Shown here piece after piece: positions 18,683-28,347 of a DNA stretch of 64,000 bases. The DNA comes from an uncultured bacterium (GTDB lineage: Bacteria > Hydrogenedentota > Hydrogenedentia > Hydrogenedentales > Hydrogenedentaceae). Position 1 is the first letter of the stretch. Each line of letters opens with the position of its first letter. Location: positions 1-64,000 of the forward strand of contig CALLRP010000022.1 of the NCBI GenBank assembly GCA_938014335.1. The letters are read 5' to 3'. The notes beneath the pieces are model-generated. The model saw only the letters and a list, made by a program, of their open reading frames with translations. It was not told where the DNA came from and ran no database searches. Both the position numbers and the translations under genes were made by a program.

Positions 18683-19627
18683 CTACTTCCTTTTCCCCAT
18701 TTCATGTAACATTTGCAATGCAATATCTGGTTTGTTGGTAATAATGGCGTCCACACCCCATTCTGCAAATTTTTTCATTTCTTCCACATCGTCTACGGTC
18801 CACACCGCCACAGTTTGACCATTTGCATGGAATTGGTCTATTCGCTCTTTTGTTAAATGTTTCCGATTTACATTCATCCCCGCCACATTAAGCAACTTGC
18901 CAAATAGCACATAATAATTCCACCATTCAGGATGTTCTTCCGATTCTTCGCCTAAAAACTCTGTTCTTAAATCAGGTGCTTCATTGATTAGAACGAAGCA
19001 AATCACAGGGGAGAAGGTTTGTAGGACGACTTGTTTATCCATTTTCATATTACGAACGGTTTTAATAGTCTCACGGGCTAATATCACATTTCGAGACTGA
19101 CTTCCGTAAATCACCTCTTCTAATTGTTTCTTTAATTCAGGGGTCATTTTGTTCTTACCGACAATATTCATAATAATCAGGGGAATAATAGGGTCATCAT
19201 TATCGCTACTTTTTATCTCTATGTATACCCCAATTTTATTTTTGGCTACTTTGAGAGCGTCTTCTAAAGAGGGCAATTTTTCACCTTTATATTCTGGAGA
19301 AAACCAGGAACCCGCATCTAAATTTTTAATTTCATTCCACTTTTTCTGGGTTACTTTTCCTTCTGCTCCTGTAACCCTTTTTAGTTCATCGTCATGGATT
19401 ACTACTAATTTGTTATCAGCGGTTAGATGCACATCCAATTCGAACCAATCTGCCTTTAGATCTATAGCTTTTCGAAATGAAGCAATCGTATTTTCCGGGG
19501 CATACGCACTGGCACCCCGATGGGCAATTACATCAATACTCCCTTCAGGGGCTCCCGGAACGAAGCCTGTTGCACACCCGAAACACAACATCGGCGTCAG
19601 CAAAATCCAATAACGCATTTCACACAT
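18683..19627 (-). CDS. glpQ: Glycerophosphodiester phosphodiesterase, exported
   Basis: The protein has 314 residues. The GDPD barrel starts with IAHRGASAYAPENT (catalytic H and the following E), then WFELDVHLTADNKLVVIHDDELKR (E and D metal ligands, second catalytic H), and ends with VAVWTVDD and IITNKPD. It hydrolyses glycerophosphodiesters to glycerol 3-phosphate and an alcohol. The hydrophobic N-terminus with a cysteine near residue 18 suggests a signal peptide or an atypical lipoprotein signal, so action in the periplasm is likely. SD GGAAAGGGA precedes the ATG. Together with the downstream OPA transporter it forms a scavenging pair. Confidence 0.88.
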   Translation of the reverse strand: MCEMRYWILLTPMLCFGCATGFVPGAPEGSIDVIAHRGASAYAPENTIASFRKAIDLKADWFELDVHLTADNKLVVIHDDELKRVTGAEGKVTQKKWNEIKNLDAGSWFSPEYKGEKLPSLEDALKVAKNKIGVYIEIKSSDNDDPIIPLIIMNIVGKNKMTPELKKQLEEVIYGSQSRNVILARETIKTVRNMKMDKQVVLQTFSPVICFVLINEAPDLRTEFLGEESEEHPEWWNYYVLFGKLLNVAGMNVNRKHLTKERIDQFHANGQTVAVWTVDDVEEMKKFAEWGVDAIITNKPDIALQMLHEMGKRK

Positions 19628-19750
19628 AAAAATCCCTTTCCTATCCTATAAAGAATGTTTTTGGTAAGAAATATAGCAATCGGCCAAGAATAATGCTATA
19701 ACATACCTAATAATATACTAAATTGGGTGATTTTATACAAAATAAAGATT

Positions 19751-20155
19751 TTATATATTTACAGGCCTGGAAAGAAACCGGAGAAATAGCCCCAGTAAGG
19801 TAATAACAAATCCTAAACCGGAACAGATCACACCCCCCCAATAAGCACCTACAGCAACCTGTCCTGTTCCTAAAAGAAAATCGAAAATTACACAAATCAA
19901 GCCCATAATAACGAGAAAAACGCCTGTAAATACGAAGTCCACGGGATATCTTTCTATGACTTCTTTATTTTCATCATCAAACAATTCTCGTATTTGAGGG
20001 ACTTCATCCACAAGGTCGGGAGAATTCTCCAGCCGTTCTAATAAAGCCAATCGAACGCGATAATTAATCCAGACACGTCCAATTGCCCGAAAAGCCATAT
20101 AGAATGCAGTTACAACCACAAATAGTAAAGGCAAACTCATAAGTATTTCTCGCAC
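19751..20155 (-). CDS. Small membrane protein of unknown function
   Basis: The protein has 134 residues and a GTG start at 20155 supported by a strong SD (GGAGG, 8 nt spacing). One TM helix lies at about 3-25, then a charged soluble stretch (about 35-75) rich in acidic residues and arginine, then two closely spaced TM helices (about 75-95 and 100-128). It precedes the glycerophosphodiesterase by 123 nt in the same orientation. I do not recognise a family. Confidence 0.65.
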   Translation of the reverse strand: MREILMSLPLLFVVVTAFYMAFRAIGRVWINYRVRLALLERLENSPDLVDEVPQIRELFDDENKEVIERYPVDFVFTGVFLVIMGLICVIFDFLLGTGQVAVGAYWGGVICSGLGFVITLLGLFLRFLSRPVNI

Positions 20156-20241
20156 TCTTTTTGCCTCCTATATGACAGATTTGTTGAAAAAAGAGTTTCA
20201 CATCATCATACTTATTTTATACCTTCTTTTACAAAAATGTT

Positions 20242-20270
20242 TTGCAATCTTTTATTTATTTCGTTAAAAT
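20242..20270 (+). promoter_or_regulatory. Sigma70-type promoter for the aldo/keto reductase
   Basis: TTGCAA at 20242-20247 and TAAAAT at 20265-20270 are separated by exactly 17 nt, about 30 nt upstream of the ATG at 20302. Confidence 0.6.
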
Positions 20271-20301
20271 AGAAAAAACAAAAGGTGAAAGGAGCGAAAA
20301 T

Positions 20302-21297
20302 ATGCAATATAGGACATTAGGAACCACAAACATAAAATTGCCGGTGGTATCGTTTGGTGCATGGGCAATCGGTGGATGGCTCTGGGGTGGCACGGATGAT
20401 GAGGATGCAAAACGTGCTATTCAGAGAGGAATCGATTTAGGCGTAACCTGTATTGATACTGCACCTGTTTACGGCTTTGGACATAGTGAGACTATTGTAG
20501 GCGAAGCCATTCAGGGTCGACGGGATAAGGTTATTATTGCGACAAAATGTGGTTTACGGTGGGATACTGATGAGGGCGAATTTTTCTTTGATACATTTGA
20601 TCGTAATGGGGAGCCTTTGAAGGTATATAAGAATTTGCGTCCGATGTCTATTCGAAAAGAATGTGAAAATAGTTTGCGTCGGTTAAAAGTAGATGTGATT
20701 GACCTATACCAGTGTCATTGGCCTGATAAGACAACTCCATTAGATTATACGATGGATGCTTTGCTCTCATTACAGGAGGAAGGGAAGATACGGTATATAG
20801 GGGTTAGTAATTTTACGGTGGAGATGATAAGGACCTGCCTGAAAAAGGGTAAAATAGAAAGTAATCAGCCTAAATATAATGCTTTAGAACGGGAGATAGA
20901 GGAAGAAATACTTCCATTCTGTCGCGAAAATAATATTTCGGTTCTGGCGTATAGTCCTATTGCTCAGGGACTGCTTACGGGTAAGGTAACATTGGATAGG
21001 GAATTCCCTCATGGGGATTTGCGGCGGGATAAAGCCATGTTTTCACCTGTAAATCGCCGAAGAGTTTTGAATATGTTAGAACGAGTGAAACCTATTGCGG
21101 ATAAGTATGGGATTACTTTAGGACAACTCTTTATTGCGTGGACGGTTCATCAACCTGGAATTACCACAGCGTTAGTAGGGGCAAGAAATGAACAACAAAT
21201 CGAAGAGAATGCAAAAGCAGGTTCTGTTGTTCTGGATGGAAAGGACCTTCAGGATATACGCTCCGCACTGAATGAAATGGAACCGCTACAACTTTAA
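20302..21297 (+). CDS. Aldo/keto reductase
   Basis: The protein has 331 residues. The ATG at 20302 follows AAAGGAG, and the family N-terminus MQYRTLGTTNIKLPVVSFG begins exactly there. The catalytic tetrad is visible: D52, Y57, K82 and H139 (YQCHW). The C-terminal NADP-binding loop reads ALVGARNEQQIEENAKA. It is a NAD(P)H-dependent carbonyl or sugar reductase of the YajO/IolS/general stress protein 69 type; the substrate cannot be read. It is monocistronic, with its stop 17 nt from the convergent gene's stop. Confidence 0.88.
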   Translation: MQYRTLGTTNIKLPVVSFGAWAIGGWLWGGTDDEDAKRAIQRGIDLGVTCIDTAPVYGFGHSETIVGEAIQGRRDKVIIATKCGLRWDTDEGEFFFDTFDRNGEPLKVYKNLRPMSIRKECENSLRRLKVDVIDLYQCHWPDKTTPLDYTMDALLSLQEEGKIRYIGVSNFTVEMIRTCLKKGKIESNQPKYNALEREIEEEILPFCRENNISVLAYSPIAQGLLTGKVTLDREFPHGDLRRDKAMFSPVNRRRVLNMLERVKPIADKYGITLGQLFIAWTVHQPGITTALVGARNEQQIEENAKAGSVVLDGKDLQDIRSALNEMEPLQL

Positions 21298-21314
21298 TGT
21301 AAGAAGTCAGACAT

Positions 21315-22289
21315 TTACCATTCATCGTCGTCTTTCATTTCCCAGTCGTAGGGTTCTTGTGTGAGGTGTTCCCATGGGACTGTTCGTATCCCTAATTGTT
21401 CATCTTCTCCCTCTTCTTTTTCCCATTCTTTCATCTTTTGTTGATTTCTTCGCCATATCCATAGAAACACAAAAATTGCCAGCAAAGCTATGGGTGTAAA
21501 AATAGACCCTGTTGCTAAAGCTCCCATGAAAGTAACTATCCACATAGACCTGCGGTAACCATGCCAGAATTCATCTAAACTTAATCCCCCTATATCTCCT
21601 AATGCTTGAACAAATCGTTTGTTTTTACAACCTCGAACCATTTCCCAGAATTTTTCACTGCCTAATTTCTTATATAAATATTGCACCATTGAGAGAGATT
21701 GGATATAAGCACTGCTTGTCGTATCAGGTGATGTAGTTAACATAAGTTCACGGTCTAAATTGCGGTAATCAATAAGACGATTGGTAAGAACGATGTGGGA
21801 CATTCGAAGGCCCGTTCCCCAATGGTATTCATTAGCAAGCAACATAGATAACCCTTCGTTAAACCAGAGAGGAATTTGCTCGTCCAATCCTGCTCGATTT
21901 AAAAACACATGCACCAATTCATGCCGTAATGTCCCCGCAAAATCTTCGTTCCATTTCCGTAACCGAGGAGATTTAACCACAATGATTCCGGAGCCTGGTC
22001 TTGCTACTCCACCATATAGAAAAGAAGAACGACCTGAGGTCATTCTTGAGAAATCCTCGGGTGTGCGAACTATCCAGATTTGAACGGGTTCTTTATTTTG
22101 TATCGAAAAATATAGGGAGAATTCATTCCATGCGGATTCAATAATTTTTTGTGCTTTTTCCGCTTCGGATTTATCTGCTTCTACATAGGAAATAGTTGCA
22201 TGGTTACTTTCCAACTGCTTAAATGAATTTTGGTTATCGGATAAATCTCCGGAAGAGGTGAACAAAATGAAGATATACAAGATAAACAT
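21315..22289 (-). CDS. Membrane-anchored peptidase-MA-like metallopeptidase
   Basis: The protein has 324 residues. It has a short N-terminal hydrophobic signal, an extracytoplasmic domain with H123-E-x-x-H127 (HELVH) and the downstream NEGLS glutamate (E145) that together make a gluzincin zinc site, then one TM helix at about 250-275 and a charged cytoplasmic tail. This arrangement matches the peptidase_MA_2 family of unknown substrate. It is a single gene, convergent with the aldo/keto reductase. Confidence 0.8.
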   Translation of the reverse strand: MFILYIFILFTSSGDLSDNQNSFKQLESNHATISYVEADKSEAEKAQKIIESAWNEFSLYFSIQNKEPVQIWIVRTPEDFSRMTSGRSSFLYGGVARPGSGIIVVKSPRLRKWNEDFAGTLRHELVHVFLNRAGLDEQIPLWFNEGLSMLLANEYHWGTGLRMSHIVLTNRLIDYRNLDRELMLTTSPDTTSSAYIQSLSMVQYLYKKLGSEKFWEMVRGCKNKRFVQALGDIGGLSLDEFWHGYRRSMWIVTFMGALATGSIFTPIALLAIFVFLWIWRRNQQKMKEWEKEEGEDEQLGIRTVPWEHLTQEPYDWEMKDDDEW

Positions 22290-22418
22290 TAAGTCTGTCC
22301 TAACAAAATTTTATTAAAAACCTAAAGGAATGTTATCTCCGTTTTCAAAAAGGCATTAAATACTTAATATTAAATAAACGCTCGGTGTCTTCTCTTAAGA
22401 ACATATAATAGAACAATT

Positions 22419-23762
22419 TTATTTGTCTTTATCAATAAATCCATAATATCGACCGAGCCAATAGCCCAAAAGGTAGTCGTGTCCGTTGTATTCGACAGGT
22501 GAATCTTTCATAGGGTTGCCCGCGGAAAGGTAAGGGTCTTGTACCCATGCGGACCATGTATTTTCACGTCTATCAATAGGTATAGGTTTCCCTTTCTCGG
22601 GTTCGGGGCTCTGCACATCCCAAATTAATGGTGTACCATGTTGCTGTTCATATTTTGCAAGGGTATCTTTATTCCACTTAATTGTAAAAGGAAACCAAAC
22701 AAGGGTAAGGATTGCGTTTTCTACTTCGGATGTGTCGCCTAAATACTTCGCTGAAAGAAACGAATACAACGGATTGGCTTCGGGTTTCAATCCCGGGAAA
22801 GGAGGTGAGCCTTCCCATGCATGTTTCAAAGATTTAACATACAATTCTCGTATTTGTGGGTCTTGTTCTAATCGCAATAAAGGTTCTATCCCTAAAAAGA
22901 AAAGCACATCATCGGAATGATTGACAAAACCTTTTCGAGTTGGATCTAAATTTCTGCGTGCTTGTATAGCCCGTTCGGCATATTTCATTTCAATAGCATA
23001 TTTTTTATATAACTCTGCATATTTGTTATCACCAGAAACTTGATGTGCTATTTTTAATGCCTGGAGCCATAGTAAGGCGTTTAAGGGTTCAATCATTGTA
23101 TATTGAGGAAAGTACTTACCCCATGTGGTTGGTTTACCATCTGCATCAACGATTCGCAAATCATTTCTTAAAATATGCTCTACAATCGCAGTAACATCCT
23201 TTGCAATTTCCCTACGAACTGTTTCGTCATGGACAGATTGATAAGCCCATGAGAAGCCAAACATTACTCCGTCTACCTGGTCGCTACTTACATCACCTCG
23301 CCACTTATACTTACCGTCTGGAGTGGGTCTCCATATCCCATCATCTTTCCAGGGCGAATCGGCAGGAATGACTGCACGAGCAGGGAGTCCTTCGATACCA
23401 CTGGCACGGCAAAGGTGATGAAGCGACTTGATGGATTGTAATAGCTTTTCCTTATCTTTATTATCTTTTGTGATGGCATATTTCATACTCAAAGTAGCGA
23501 CATAAATGCCTGTCATATAAGCATTGTCCGGCATGTTGTAGGATAATCCATGGTTTTGCTGAGGAAGAATAAGCTTGCATAAAGCCTGTCCATCAAGTAG
23601 AAACCTTTCTTCCATGTCTTGCTGGAAGATTTCTGCTTTTTTCCATAGGGAAGGAGGTTCTGCTGTATCAGAAACATTGGCTTGTGTAAGAGAGCATAGA
23701 AGAATAATGGCTATGCCGATAAACATAGCCATCTTAAAATAGGAGAGTTTTTTGTTGTTCAT
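22419..23762 (-). CDS. Secreted alpha/alpha-toroid-like protein of unknown function
   Basis: The protein has 447 residues with an N-terminal signal or anchor (hydrophobic 11-27). The rest is helical and aromatic-rich with a conserved-looking W-R-G-D-x-S-S-D-Q-x-D-G segment near residue 155, suggestive of an alpha/alpha-toroid fold as in many glycan-active enzymes. I cannot name a family. It starts 5 nt after the ThuA-like gene, so the two form an operon. A glycan-related role is inferred from this pairing. Confidence 0.6.
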   Translation of the reverse strand: MNNKKLSYFKMAMFIGIAIILLCSLTQANVSDTAEPPSLWKKAEIFQQDMEERFLLDGQALCKLILPQQNHGLSYNMPDNAYMTGIYVATLSMKYAITKDNKDKEKLLQSIKSLHHLCRASGIEGLPARAVIPADSPWKDDGIWRPTPDGKYKWRGDVSSDQVDGVMFGFSWAYQSVHDETVRREIAKDVTAIVEHILRNDLRIVDADGKPTTWGKYFPQYTMIEPLNALLWLQALKIAHQVSGDNKYAELYKKYAIEMKYAERAIQARRNLDPTRKGFVNHSDDVLFFLGIEPLLRLEQDPQIRELYVKSLKHAWEGSPPFPGLKPEANPLYSFLSAKYLGDTSEVENAILTLVWFPFTIKWNKDTLAKYEQQHGTPLIWDVQSPEPEKGKPIPIDRRENTWSAWVQDPYLSAGNPMKDSPVEYNGHDYLLGYWLGRYYGFIDKDK

Positions 23763-23767
23763 AGTAT

Positions 23768-24511
23768 TTACTCTAAATTTTCAAGGGGTGGGTCAAAGTT
23801 GCCGCGAAAGACACCGTTAATAGGTTTTGTCGGGGTACACCATAAAACGCCGTTATAAATAACTTTTAAGATATTTTCATTATAGTAAATCGGTAAAGTT
23901 TCGTGACCTGGACTAAAATAAAAGATTTTTCCCATCCCTCGATGCCAGCAACAACCACTGCGGAATACTTCTCCTCCCTGATACCAACTCACGAAAACCA
24001 ACTGGTCAGGCTGGGGTATATCAAAATGTTCTCCATACATTTCCGAGCGTTCCAATTCAATATACTCGGGAATGCCATTAGCGATGGGATGTGCCGGGTC
24101 TACAACCCAAACACGTTCACGTTCGCCTTCCCCTTTCCATTCGCGCCATTTCAACATACATCCTGTGCCCATAAGCCGACGGAACGGTTTGGACATATGC
24201 CCGGAATGCAACACAACCAGTCCCATCCCATTCAAGACACGATTCTGCACTTTCTCTGCATTTTCTTCCGTTACCTTATCATGCGCCAGATGCCCCCACC
24301 ATGTCATCACATCTGTATTATCTAAAATTTCATCTGACAATCCCTGGTCAGGGTCATCTAACTGCACCGAACGAACAGAAGCAATCCCCGGCTGTTTTTC
24401 TAAATATTGAGCAAGTTGCCCACCAATTGAATTCGGATATACCTTTTGCACCTTCTCACTGATTTTCTCATGTACCCCCTCATTCCAAACAGTAACACGC
24501 ACTCCTGACAT
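23768..24511 (-). CDS. thuA: ThuA-like domain protein
   Basis: The protein has 247 residues with no signal peptide. It is a GATase-like fold with VTVWNEGVHE at the start, the DVMTWWGH and LVVLHSGHMSK strands, and a GKIFYFSPGHET motif near the C-terminus, all typical of the ThuA (trehalose utilisation) family. AAAGGAG lies 6 nt from the ATG. ThuA proteins usually accompany sugar dehydrogenases and act on keto-disaccharides or related sugars. The downstream partner is the secreted protein at 22419. Confidence 0.85.
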   Translation of the reverse strand: MSGVRVTVWNEGVHEKISEKVQKVYPNSIGGQLAQYLEKQPGIASVRSVQLDDPDQGLSDEILDNTDVMTWWGHLAHDKVTEENAEKVQNRVLNGMGLVVLHSGHMSKPFRRLMGTGCMLKWREWKGEGERERVWVVDPAHPIANGIPEYIELERSEMYGEHFDIPQPDQLVFVSWYQGGEVFRSGCCWHRGMGKIFYFSPGHETLPIYYNENILKVIYNGVLWCTPTKPINGVFRGNFDPPLENLE

Positions 24512-24656
24512 GACGAGCTCCTTTCATGGTTTAATTAATTGTGGTATGTAATTACTTAATGCTTGTACTTTTTTCCTTGTTTGCATCGTTTATTTTATAA
24601 TTTATCCTACCACTCACTCTGGTTTCAAAATAATATTTAAGAGGAGATATATTTTT

Positions 24657-25424
24657 ATGTTGCAAGTGGCGTTGACGGTGTCTGCGTGTAAACGACTTAT
24701 TGCGAAAGGGATTGTTCTCCATCCTGAAATACAAAAGGCAATACAGTCGCATATCATAGTTATCGTAGCAGGGACCACAAACGGATACATTGCAGAGGAA
24801 ATATTAAAATATCTGGGATATGAGGAGCCTTTCCCTAAAAATCGATTTTTTCGTGGAGTAACTTTACCCCCTTGGTGTTCGACAACAGAGATAGGGAGAA
24901 TCCCTGATGAAACGAATTTTCCGGGTGATGTGGTTCTTGTCAAAGGGCATTGGGAAAAAGGTAAAAATCTTTTTGATGTGGTTCAGCAACTAACCCAGAA
25001 TGATATTATCTTAAAAGGGGCCAATGCACTGGATGTTAAAAATAGGCGTGCAGGAATCTTCGTTGCTCATCCTCAAGGAGGGACTATTGGTGCAATCATT
25101 CCTGCGGTTATAGGTAGACGTGTCCGACTTATCATCCCGGTTGGGCTTGAAAAACGCATCTATGGGAATCTTGACAATATTGCAATGAAAATAAATGCAA
25201 CAAATGCAACTGGTCCTCGGTTTTTTCCGGTTCCGGGAGAGATTTTTACTGAGATAGATGCAATAAAACTACTTACCGGTGCGGATGCGGAGTTAATTGG
25301 TGCAGGGGGCGTAAATGGTGCAGAAGGGGCTCTATGGTTTGCCATTACTGGGGATGCCGGTCAAGAACATAAATCTGATGAATTAATCAAAGGTATACAA
25401 GATGAACCCATATTCACAATATAA
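24657..25424 (+). CDS. Conserved-looking cytoplasmic protein of unknown function
   Basis: The protein has 255 residues and a good SD (GAGGAG). It has an alternating alpha/beta character with glycine-rich turns (VAGTTNGYIAEEIL, GGTIGAIIPAVIGRRVRLIIPVG, GAGGVNGAEGALWFAI) that suggest a nucleotide- or phosphate-binding Rossmann-like fold. No catalytic motif is recognised. It precedes the GH9-like gene by 22 nt, so the two are probably co-transcribed. Confidence 0.6.
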   Translation: MLQVALTVSACKRLIAKGIVLHPEIQKAIQSHIIVIVAGTTNGYIAEEILKYLGYEEPFPKNRFFRGVTLPPWCSTTEIGRIPDETNFPGDVVLVKGHWEKGKNLFDVVQQLTQNDIILKGANALDVKNRRAGIFVAHPQGGTIGAIIPAVIGRRVRLIIPVGLEKRIYGNLDNIAMKINATNATGPRFFPVPGEIFTEIDAIKLLTGADAELIGAGGVNGAEGALWFAITGDAGQEHKSDELIKGIQDEPIFTI

Positions 25425-25446
25425 AGGAATATAAAGGAATTACCGG

Positions 25447-27621
25447 ATGCGTATATCTTTTCTATTCAAGTTTTTACTTTTGTTTGTAGTTACTGTCTTT
25501 TTACTTATATCTCTCTCTGCGGTTACCGAGGAAGTTATCGCCTCTACCTCCGAGGAAGATGATGTCTGGGAAACAGTTCCCCTATTGTTCAATGGAAGTT
25601 TTGAACCCATAGAAAAAGATACACAACAGGATACTTCCCCTTTAGCAGAATGGAGATATTTCCCTAAAATTTCTGATAATAAAATTTCATTGGATTCGGA
25701 GAAATACCTTTCCGGTAAAAGTTCACTTCGTGTCGATGGGGAAAAAATCATTAATGTTGTTAACAAAAATATCCCAATCCCTGCCGGAATGATCTCGGTT
25801 ACCGGGAGCATCTTTTATTTAGGGACATTTCCATCAAAAGTCACCATTGAGTTTCTAAAAGAGGAAGAAGTGTTACAAAAACGAGAATTGCGATTGATAG
25901 AAAATGAACACTCAGAATGGAAGCGGTTTTCATTATCCGAAACTCCGATACCTTCAGGAGCAAGTGCTATCCGACTATTTTTAATTACAGAGTTTGATAC
26001 GAAAGGCTCTGTCTGGTGGGATGAAGCCCATTTTACAGGTGTTGTAGAACAGGCAAAAACGGTAGATATATTTGTTAATCAGGTGGGTTATGATTTGCTT
26101 TATCCAAAAACTTGTGTTCTGGCGACAAACTTCAAACCGGAAGAAATGAAATCTTACCTTTTGGGTGATTCTGACCGTGAAGTAATAGAAATAAAGTTTG
26201 ACGATGCTATGCGAATTTTTGGAGCACATAAATCCGATTGGGGTAAATGGTTCTATCGGGGCGATTTTACAGATTGGAATGAGGAGGGAAGTTATCGTAT
26301 CGTGGTTATTATTGATAAGAAAAAATACTACAGTCCTCCCTTCTTAATAGGCAAAGACCTTCTATGGGAGAAAACTATCCCTAAGGTATTAGAAGGAATT
26401 CGAATACATCGTTGTGGGACAAAAGTGGAAGGGATTCACGAGCCCTGCCACTTGGATGATGTTTTTGAGACAATACCTTTAACAAAAGGATGGCATGACG
26501 GGGAAACATATAGTAAGACAAAATCTGCTCTATGCCTGAATCTCCTTGCAGAGAGTTATAACATTTGTATGTGGCGATTACTAAAAGATAACGATTTGGC
26601 TACAAAAATGAGGGAAGAAGTTGAGTGGGGTGCAGAATATATTGCCAATCGTACTAAGGAAGATGGAAGTTTAATAGGAAATGTGGTTTCCAAACCCGAA
26701 AGTGAAACAAAGAAGCCCGAAGAAGAAACAGATAATCAACAAAACACGGGGGATGAAAGGACGATTCAACAAGAGGTGTCTGATGAAGAGTCGGTTATAG
26801 GTGGTCTTGGAAATAGTGCCTACTTGTTTTCAAAGATAAAACCTGAAAATTCATATATAACTAAAACGGAGATACTAACTCGTTCTGGGTTACAGCAAGG
26901 AAAGAAGAGTGCAGGGCTTTTTACTGCACTTGTTTACCTTGAAGAAATAAAGTCAACAGGGGAATATATATCTAGCTTAAAATCTATTATCCCCGATAAT
27001 ATCATTTTTTCTTCTGAAGTTATTCCGAGATACGACTCCTTTACTTACGAGAATAAAACTTATGATTTGGTGCAAGCATTAAAAGATGGTTTACAACTGT
27101 ATTCGGAACAAGCGAACCGGAACCCGTTTGGAATTTGTCCGATGAAGTGGACACCGGAAGTAGATTTCTTTGGGACAACTGCGAAAACGGATGGTAATGT
27201 AAAAGGAAATAATTTACATCTTCTCCAAATAGCACAATTAGCTGGAAAGGCGTTCCGTTTTATGCCAGAAGACATGGCAAAAAAATTATTTTTTGACCAT
27301 ATCAATTGGATATTAGGTGTAAACCCTTATGGAGTTTGTTTTATTGAAGGTTTAGGGACGAAAAACGTGCCTGTGTATGCGCACCCTTATGTAAATAGCG
27401 GAATAGACTCGCGAAAATTAGTAGGAGTTATTCCCCACGGAATTCATGCTAATTCTCCCACTCACGACACACCGTATCTCGATGCGTTCTCTTCATCAAA
27501 CCCAAATATAAACTCTGCGGGGATTTCCATTGAAACTATGGCTTTATACATTAATGCTCTTGCCCAGTTTTACCGTGTTCGTGTTCATGCGGAAACCCCT
27601 ACCACTCCTCCTCCTCTTTAA
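25447..27621 (+). CDS. Secreted GH9-like protein with altered catalytic positions
   Basis: The protein has 724 residues. Residues 1-29 form a signal peptide. Residues about 50-195 look like a jelly-roll carbohydrate-binding module (LFNGSFEP start, WWDEAHFTG end). Residues about 200-290 match the Ig-like N-terminal domain of GH9 cellulases (FVNQVGY start). The rest is a GH9-like alpha/alpha barrel, with ILGVNPYG-CFIEGLG in the expected place. The usual DAGD block reads H350-D-G-E-T354, so the second Asp (base) is replaced. The usual N-E-x-x-x-D-x-N acid region near 690-700 is also not conserved. An acidic low-complexity insert lies near residues 415-455. It is either inactive or uses different residues. 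Confidence 0.7.
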   Translation: MRISFLFKFLLLFVVTVFLLISLSAVTEEVIASTSEEDDVWETVPLLFNGSFEPIEKDTQQDTSPLAEWRYFPKISDNKISLDSEKYLSGKSSLRVDGEKIINVVNKNIPIPAGMISVTGSIFYLGTFPSKVTIEFLKEEEVLQKRELRLIENEHSEWKRFSLSETPIPSGASAIRLFLITEFDTKGSVWWDEAHFTGVVEQAKTVDIFVNQVGYDLLYPKTCVLATNFKPEEMKSYLLGDSDREVIEIKFDDAMRIFGAHKSDWGKWFYRGDFTDWNEEGSYRIVVIIDKKKYYSPPFLIGKDLLWEKTIPKVLEGIRIHRCGTKVEGIHEPCHLDDVFETIPLTKGWHDGETYSKTKSALCLNLLAESYNICMWRLLKDNDLATKMREEVEWGAEYIANRTKEDGSLIGNVVSKPESETKKPEEETDNQQNTGDERTIQQEVSDEESVIGGLGNSAYLFSKIKPENSYITKTEILTRSGLQQGKKSAGLFTALVYLEEIKSTGEYISSLKSIIPDNIIFSSEVIPRYDSFTYENKTYDLVQALKDGLQLYSEQANRNPFGICPMKWTPEVDFFGTTAKTDGNVKGNNLHLLQIAQLAGKAFRFMPEDMAKKLFFDHINWILGVNPYGVCFIEGLGTKNVPVYAHPYVNSGIDSRKLVGVIPHGIHANSPTHDTPYLDAFSSSNPNINSAGISIETMALYINALAQFYRVRVHAETPTTPPPL

Positions 27622-27735
27622 TTATCTAACAACAGTCTTATCATTCATATTTGTTAAAACTCAAAGTTTTATTTTTTATCTATTCACATAAAAATATCTT
27701 ATAATAGTTATAGATAAATAAAGTGGGATGTTTCC

Positions 27736-28326
27736 ATGAGTATCCAGTTTGATAAAGTAAGAAAATCTAATTTGCCCCCGGATAGTGAATTGCTATTTTT
27801 AGAGACGCAAAAATTTATACAGTTGTGGATGTGGGTACTTTTAATTGTTCTCTTTGGAACGCAGTTTGTTTGGATAGGTTTTGCTATTTACCAACAGCTC
27901 TTTCTTAATGAACCCTGGGGAAATAAGCCCATGTCCAATATAGGGCTTATTTTTACTGTACTCTGGGTGAGTTTTGTAATGGTTCTTATTGTTGGTTTGT
28001 TTCTTACAACTCGTCTTGAAACGCGTGTCTATCGGGATGGGATATATTTTATTTATTTTCCATTCCATAAAAAATATCGTAAAATTTCATGGGACCAGTT
28101 AGACGAAATTTTAGGTCGAAAATACAGACCCCTTATAGAATTTGGAGGTTGGGGAATTCGGTGGGGCCATAAGAAATGGGCTTATACCGTGAGTGGGAAT
28201 GAATGCATTGAACTTCGAAAAGGTGATTATAAAATTTTAGTAGGCACAAAAAAACTAAATGAATTTTTATCCGCATTAGATAGAGCACAGAATTTGTATA
28301 TAGCAGAAAGTTATATCAATTCGTAA
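27736..28326 (+). CDS. Membrane protein with a PH-like (DUF6141-type) domain
   Basis: The protein has 196 residues. Two TM helices (about 32-55 and 72-96) are followed by a cytoplasmic beta-rich domain containing VYRDGIYFIYFPFHKKYRKISW and the hallmark FGGWGIRWG, then a typical IGT-like strand and a C-terminal helix (LNEFLSALDRA). This matches bacterial PH-like membrane proteins of unknown role. It starts 22 nt before nupC and may share its transcript. Confidence 0.65.
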   Translation: MSIQFDKVRKSNLPPDSELLFLETQKFIQLWMWVLLIVLFGTQFVWIGFAIYQQLFLNEPWGNKPMSNIGLIFTVLWVSFVMVLIVGLFLTTRLETRVYRDGIYFIYFPFHKKYRKISWDQLDEILGRKYRPLIEFGGWGIRWGHKKWAYTVSGNECIELRKGDYKILVGTKKLNEFLSALDRAQNLYIAESYINS

Positions 28327-28347
28327 ACAAATATTGGGATAACAGGC

